DNA from: JADHTT01 sp964633845
GTDB taxonomy: Bacteria; Campylobacterota; Campylobacteria; Campylobacterales; Arcobacteraceae
Direction: 5' to 3'
NCBI GenBank assembly: GCA_964633845.1
Contig: CAZWLA010000047.1
Location: 1-10,134, forward strand
DNA length: 10,134 nt
In this document: positions 6,831 to 10,134 of the stretch, piece by piece
Layout of the letters: each line of letters begins with the position of its first letter
How positions within the stretch are numbered: position 1 is the stretch's first letter
The notes under the pieces: generated by a model
What the model was told of the DNA's origin: nothing
Databases searched by the model: none
The model's input: the letters and a program-made list of their open reading frames with translations, nothing else
Made by a program: the position numbers and the translations under genes

Positions 6831-6844
6831 GGTTATGCTATTAT
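6815..6844 (+). promoter_or_regulatory. Candidate extended -10 promoter of the sortase operon
   Basis: TGCTATTAT (6836-6844) is an extended -10 (TGn plus TATTAT). TTGTTA (6815-6820) is a partial -35 with an 18-bp spacer and lies within the middle decamer. The predicted start is near 6851, giving a leader of about 42 nt with AAAGGA (6881-6886) before the ATG at 6893. Confidence 0.6.
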
Positions 6845-6853
6845 TTCAATAGT

Positions 6854-6883
6854 TAACAAAAACTAACGAAAAATAACAATAAA
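6854..6883 (-). repeat. Three inverted decamers (downstream operator array)
   Basis: TAACAAAAAC, TAACGAAAAA and TAACAATAAA follow each other at 10-bp spacing, in reverse orientation to the upstream array. The last is a perfect match to the inverse consensus TAACNNTAAA; the others have two and one mismatches. They mirror the upstream array exactly around position 6842, and the last copy reaches the ribosome-binding site. Confidence 0.65.
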
Positions 6884-6892
6884 GGAATCTTC

Positions 6893-9025
6893 ATGAATCT
6901 ATCTGACCTAAAACTTCAAGATACACAGAAATCTGGTTTTGATTTAATATCAAAAATATCAATGACATTATTTGCCTCAATTATAATGCTATTGATGATT
7001 GTAAATACACTAAAAGGTGCAAGCCTTACTCAAAATTTAGGTGAAGTAAAAAGTGGTTCATTGTTGTTTAAAGCCAATGGTGGAAAGGTTGCTTATGCAA
7101 CTACACTAAATAGTGATATATCTATGAAGATCACTGGATCAATAAATAGGGTTAAAGTGGTACAAAAATTCCACAACCCTACAGAATATTGGACAGAAGG
7201 TATATATGTATTCCCACTACCTACAGATGCTGCAGTTGACCATATGTCTATGAAAGTAGGTGAAAGGATTATTGTAGGAGATATAAAAGAGAAGATTGAA
7301 GCAAAAAAGATATATGAAGAAGCCAAAAAAGATGGCAAGGCTACATCACTAGTAGAGCAAGAAAGACCAAATGTATTTACTACATCTGTAGCTAATATAG
7401 CTCCAAATAGTGATATAGAAATAACTATTGAGTATCAGCAGTCTGTACTTCATAAAGATGATAAGTTTTCTATCATATATCCAATGGTAGTAGGGCAAAG
7501 GTATATTCCAGGGAAAAAAGCTATTGGTAAAAGTGGTAGTGGAACAGTATTAGATACAAGTATAGTATCAGATGCTTCAAGAATCACACCACCTATACAA
7601 GATCCACAAGATGGACTAATTAATCCTATTACAATAAATATAGATATGGATTTAGGATATACAGCTAAAGATATGGATTCCTTATATCATGATATCTATA
7701 TCAAAGATGTAGCAAAGCATAAGTACCAAGTGTCATTTGATAGAAAAGAGTATGCAAATAAAGACTTTGTATTAGAATGGAAGATACAAAATGAACCAAT
7801 GCCAAAAGCTGCACTATATACGCAAAATAAAGATGGAAGTGTATATGGATTGTTGATGGTTAATCCCCCTAAAAAAACTTTTATCAAAAAATCATATAGA
7901 CCTAGAGAGGTGATATTTATTGTAGATAGTTCTGGGTCTATGTCTGGAGATTCTATGAAGCAAGTCAAAGAAGCTCTAAAGCTAGCTCTTCAAAAGCTAA
8001 AGCCTACAGATAGGTTTAATATCATAGATTTTGATAGTATTTGCAATCCTTTGTACCAAACAGCCAAAAAAGCTACATATCTAAATATAAGAGATGCTAA
8101 AAGATTTATAAATGATCTAGAAGCTGATGGTGGCACTGAAGCATATCCAGCTTTAAAGTATGGTCTTACAAGTACAGATAATACTTCAAATGAATTTTTG
8201 CGACAGGTGATATTTATCACAGATGGTGACATAGGAAATGAAAATAATATGTTTACTTTGATAAAAAATAAACTAGGGAAAAATAGACTATTTACAGTTG
8301 GAATTGGATCTGCACCAAATAGACACTTTATGAAAAAAGCTAGTGAGTTTGGTAGAGGCTCATTTGTATTTATTGGTAAGATTGAAGAGGTAAATCAAAA
8401 GATGTCTGTACTATATAGTAAGATATCTACACCAGCTATGACAGATATACAGGTAAATTTTCCACCTTATTTAGATGTGAAGCTAGCTCCTGAGGTGATA
8501 CCTGATCTTTATGATGGTGATCAAATAGTAGTAGCTATGAAACTAGACCACTTACCAAAGAGTGATATAAGTATCACTGGAAAAATAGGGCATGATGATT
8601 GGACTTCAAATTTAACAATATCACAGCTTGATAATACAAGTGGTATTGATGTACTTTGGGCTAGAAAAAAAGTAGCTGACTATATGAATATCTATAATAC
8701 AAACTATGATGACAATACTAGAAATGGAATTAAACAAGTTGTAACTGAGCTTGGATTAAAACATCATATCGTGACAAAATTTACATCACTTGTAGCTGTA
8801 GATAAAACTTCAATAAGGATAAAAGAAAAGATACTAAATACTGATGTGATGAAACAAAACTTACCATCTGGTTGGAATTTATTAGCAGATGAAAAGAAGT
8901 CTCTAAATGCACCAAAGACTGCTACAAACAGTACATTGTATTTAATACTTGGATTAGTTCTGATCTCATTTGCAGTATTTACATTATCTATATCAAGAAG
9001 GATAGAAGATGGACAAAAAGCTTAG
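6893..9025 (+). CDS. VIT and VWA domain surface protein, dedicated sortase target
   Basis: This 710-residue protein fits the marine proteobacterial sortase target family (TIGR03788 type). It has an N-terminal signal or anchor (hydrophobic about 22-38 after an unusually long polar start), a VIT domain (about 50-190, with VVQKFHNPTEYWTEGIYVFPLP), and a VWA domain (about 338-510) with intact MIDAS D345-x-S347-x-S349, T415 and Asp444 in TDGD. The C-terminus is a sorting signal: a polar linker, the candidate motif APKTAT (673-678), a membrane helix (about 681-700) and Arg702-Arg703. The family motif is LPxTG-like, so the Leu and Gly positions differ here. The sortase should cut at this motif and fix the protein in the envelope; adhesion or matrix binding is the usual inference for VIT/VWA proteins. 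Shine-Dalgarno AAAGGA precedes the start, and the sortase gene overlaps its end by 17 nt. Confidence 0.9.
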   Translation: MNLSDLKLQDTQKSGFDLISKISMTLFASIIMLLMIVNTLKGASLTQNLGEVKSGSLLFKANGGKVAYATTLNSDISMKITGSINRVKVVQKFHNPTEYWTEGIYVFPLPTDAAVDHMSMKVGERIIVGDIKEKIEAKKIYEEAKKDGKATSLVEQERPNVFTTSVANIAPNSDIEITIEYQQSVLHKDDKFSIIYPMVVGQRYIPGKKAIGKSGSGTVLDTSIVSDASRITPPIQDPQDGLINPITINIDMDLGYTAKDMDSLYHDIYIKDVAKHKYQVSFDRKEYANKDFVLEWKIQNEPMPKAALYTQNKDGSVYGLLMVNPPKKTFIKKSYRPREVIFIVDSSGSMSGDSMKQVKEALKLALQKLKPTDRFNIIDFDSICNPLYQTAKKATYLNIRDAKRFINDLEADGGTEAYPALKYGLTSTDNTSNEFLRQVIFITDGDIGNENNMFTLIKNKLGKNRLFTVGIGSAPNRHFMKKASEFGRGSFVFIGKIEEVNQKMSVLYSKISTPAMTDIQVNFPPYLDVKLAPEVIPDLYDGDQIVVAMKLDHLPKSDISITGKIGHDDWTSNLTISQLDNTSGIDVLWARKKVADYMNIYNTNYDDNTRNGIKQVVTELGLKHHIVTKFTSLVAVDKTSIRIKEKILNTDVMKQNLPSGWNLLADEKKSLNAPKTATNSTLYLILGLVLISFAVFTLSISRRIEDGQKA

Positions 9026-9587
9026 AATATTTTTAATCTCATTGTTGTTCGTAAGTGGTGCATTGATATTTGGACAAGGGTTGTATATCCATGCCAAAGC
9101 TTATGTAGCTCAGCACTTAATAGCAAGCGCTTGGACTCAAACACTTGAACTAAATGGAGAAGAAAATATAAAACCATGGTCGTGGGCAGATACATATCCA
9201 GTAGCAAGATTAACAGTCCCTAGATTGGGTGTGGATCAATATGTACTTAAAGGTAGCTATGGGTCAAGCTTGGCTTTTGGTCCTGGTATGGATATTAATT
9301 CATACCCAGTACAATCAAATGGCACGACAATAGTAGGAGGCCATAGAGATACTAGTTTTAGATTTTTAAAAGATATACAAAATGGTGATGATATCACTTG
9401 GCAAGATAAATATGGACAGTTTCATATATATCAGATTAAAGATACCAAGATAATAGATAGCACAAAAGAAAAGTTGACAGTAGAACCAAACTCAAAAGTA
9501 TTATTACTTGTGACATGTTGGCCATTTGATGCAGTAGTAGCAGGTGGTCCAAAAAGATTTGTAGCAACAGCTCTAAAGAAAGGATAA
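9009..9587 (+). CDS. Class GN sortase (Gram-negative dedicated sortase)
   Basis: This 192-residue transpeptidase has an N-terminal membrane anchor (about 6-24) and then the sortase barrel. The catalytic triad is visible: His112 in VGGHRDTSF, Cys170 in LLVTCWPFDAVVAGGP and Arg183 in PKRFVATA. The TC-[WY]-PFDA context is typical of class GN sortases (TIGR03784 type), which usually have a single target encoded next door. The active site faces the periplasm. The start overlaps the target gene by 17 nt, with AGAAGGA (8996-9002) 6 nt upstream, so expression is tightly matched with that of its substrate. All catalytic residues are kept and the length is normal, so the enzyme should be active. Confidence 0.92.
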   Translation: MDKKLRIFLISLLFVSGALIFGQGLYIHAKAYVAQHLIASAWTQTLELNGEENIKPWSWADTYPVARLTVPRLGVDQYVLKGSYGSSLAFGPGMDINSYPVQSNGTTIVGGHRDTSFRFLKDIQNGDDITWQDKYGQFHIYQIKDTKIIDSTKEKLTVEPNSKVLLLVTCWPFDAVVAGGPKRFVATALKKG

Positions 9588-9590
9588 AAG

Positions 9591-9848
9591 ATGCCTGTAT
9601 GTAAAACATGTGAAGAGAAAGTAAATTTAGGAGATGTATATTGTTCATCAAAATGTAAGGAGACATATTATGAAAGTCTAAAAGTAATAGTCCCACATAT
9701 ATATGTAAGAAGACTATATCAGTTTTATAAAAGAAAGGAAATACCAGCACAAATTAGACAATATTCAAGAAGACATGGATTTAGACCAGATTTAGTAAGA
9801 AAAAAGATAAATAATATAGCGACGCAATATGGCTATATAGCATCATAA
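9591..9848 (+). CDS. Small basic protein with four-cysteine zinc-binding motif
   Basis: I do not recognise this 85-residue protein. It opens with Cys4-x2-Cys7-x10-Cys18-x3-Cys22, a spacing able to bind one zinc ion in a treble-clef or zinc-ribbon-like knuckle (the 'YCSSKC' half resembles FCS-type fingers). The rest is rich in Lys and Arg (about residues 39-72, with RRLYQFYKRKE and RQYSRRHGFRPDLVRKK) and likely helical, which would fit nucleic acid binding. There is no signal peptide or membrane helix, so it is cytoplasmic. It sits 3 nt after the sortase stop, with AAAGGA 6 nt upstream of its ATG, so it belongs to the operon. This is unexpected in a cell-surface locus: it may regulate the operon or act in an unrelated step. 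Confidence 0.72.
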   Translation: MPVCKTCEEKVNLGDVYCSSKCKETYYESLKVIVPHIYVRRLYQFYKRKEIPAQIRQYSRRHGFRPDLVRKKINNIATQYGYIAS

Positions 9849-9872
9849 AATTAATAATAAGAAGGAAAGAAA

Positions 9873-10134
9873 ATGAAGAAAATAATATTAAGTACAGTGG
9901 TAAGTGTAGTGCTAGCTACATCAACAATGGCAAATGACTGCCCAACAACAGAAGAAAAGATTGCATTTGGAGCAATATCTGTAGCACAAGGATTTATAAT
10001 AGGAGGACCTATTGGAGCATTTTGGAGTTATGGTTTATTACATTATATGACTAGCTACGAAAACCCAAGCTCATGTAATGAAAATGTAGAAGTTCATAAT
10101 GTAGTTATAAAGGAACCAGAAGTATTGCCTAAAA
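9873..10134 (+). CDS. Secreted glycine-rich-segment protein, possibly PdsO (5' part)
   Basis: The gene starts 24 nt after the zinc-motif gene, with AAGGAAAG upstream, and runs open to the window edge (87 codons visible). A clear signal peptide (MKKIILSTVVSVVLATSTMA, cleavage near A20|N21) is followed by a hydrophobic glycine-containing segment (32-57, FGAISVAQGFIIGGPIGAFWSYG) and then a polar stretch. Two cysteines (23 and 68) flank this segment and could form a disulfide in the periplasm. In proteobacterial dedicated sortase systems, the OmpA-family partner PdsO (TIGR03789 type) has a signal peptide, a glycine-rich segment and a C-terminal OmpA domain, and lies next to the sortase. The OmpA part is not in the window, so the name is a proposal from layout and context. 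Confidence 0.6.
   Translation, partial: MKKIILSTVVSVVLATSTMANDCPTTEEKIAFGAISVAQGFIIGGPIGAFWSYGLLHYMTSYENPSSCNENVEVHNVVIKEPEVLPK

Noticed and set aside
6733..6892. CRISPR-like or small RNA reading of the repeat-rich gap
   Set aside because: The repeats are only 10 bp, contiguous without spacers and placed around a promoter, which fits an operator array far better.
7093..8232. Several minus-strand open frames inside the VIT/VWA gene
   Set aside because: They are shadows of a strongly supported coding frame and show no family signatures.
9022..9750. Minus-strand Leu-rich open frames opposite the sortase and zinc-motif genes
   Set aside because: Apparent hydrophobicity comes from the complement of AT-rich codons; the sense frames have catalytic motifs and ribosome sites.

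Overview
The window is strongly AT-rich, tightly packed bacterial DNA. ATA and AGA codons dominate, and Shine-Dalgarno sites of the AAGGA type precede most genes. Codon use, a small monohaem cytochrome c and a Gram-negative dedicated-sortase locus suggest a marine or aquatic proteobacterium, most likely a Campylobacterota member (Arcobacter/Sulfurimonas-like). There is no rRNA or marker gene to confirm this. Nothing points to phage, insertion sequences or CRISPR.

Left part (1-3617). The last 50 codons of the protein AMP-transferase SelO (YdiU) enter from the left and end in the family's Cys-Ser-Ser tail. Its stop overlaps, tail to tail, the stop of a three-gene minus-strand operon. In transcription order the operon encodes a BRCT-like plus leucine-rich-repeat-variant-like protein (3617-2256), a MoxR-type AAA+ ATPase (2255-1251) and a DUF2201-type VWA protein (1241-150). 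This is a MoxR/VWA pair, usually a chaperone-like remodelling machine, with an unfamiliar repeat protein as probable adaptor. The metallopeptidase-like motif of the VWA protein is degenerate.

Middle (3618-6732). A 67-bp divergent promoter region separates that operon from a phosphoglycolate phosphatase gene (gph), which is followed 4 nt later by an FAD-dependent oxidoreductase of unknown substrate. Both divergent start codons lie exactly 6 nt after a -10-like hexamer and lack a Shine-Dalgarno site, so both transcripts may be leaderless. Next come a small periplasmic cytochrome c and, convergent to it, a two-gene minus-strand unit: a stand-alone YqfO/NIF3-insert-like domain protein and a tiny lipoprotein coupled through an ATGA overlap.

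Right part (6733-10134). This is a proteobacterial dedicated sortase locus: a VIT+VWA surface protein with a C-terminal sorting signal, a class GN sortase overlapping it by 17 nt, an 85-residue protein with four clustered cysteines, and the start of a secreted protein with a glycine-rich segment that may be the PdsO (OmpA-family) partner. The promoter of this operon holds the most striking non-coding signal of the window. Three perfect tandem copies of TTTANNGTTA at exactly 10-bp spacing are mirrored by three inverted, partly degenerate copies, and a candidate extended -10 promoter lies between the two arrays. This looks like the binding array of a dedicated regulator, plausibly a PdsR-type response regulator encoded outside the window.
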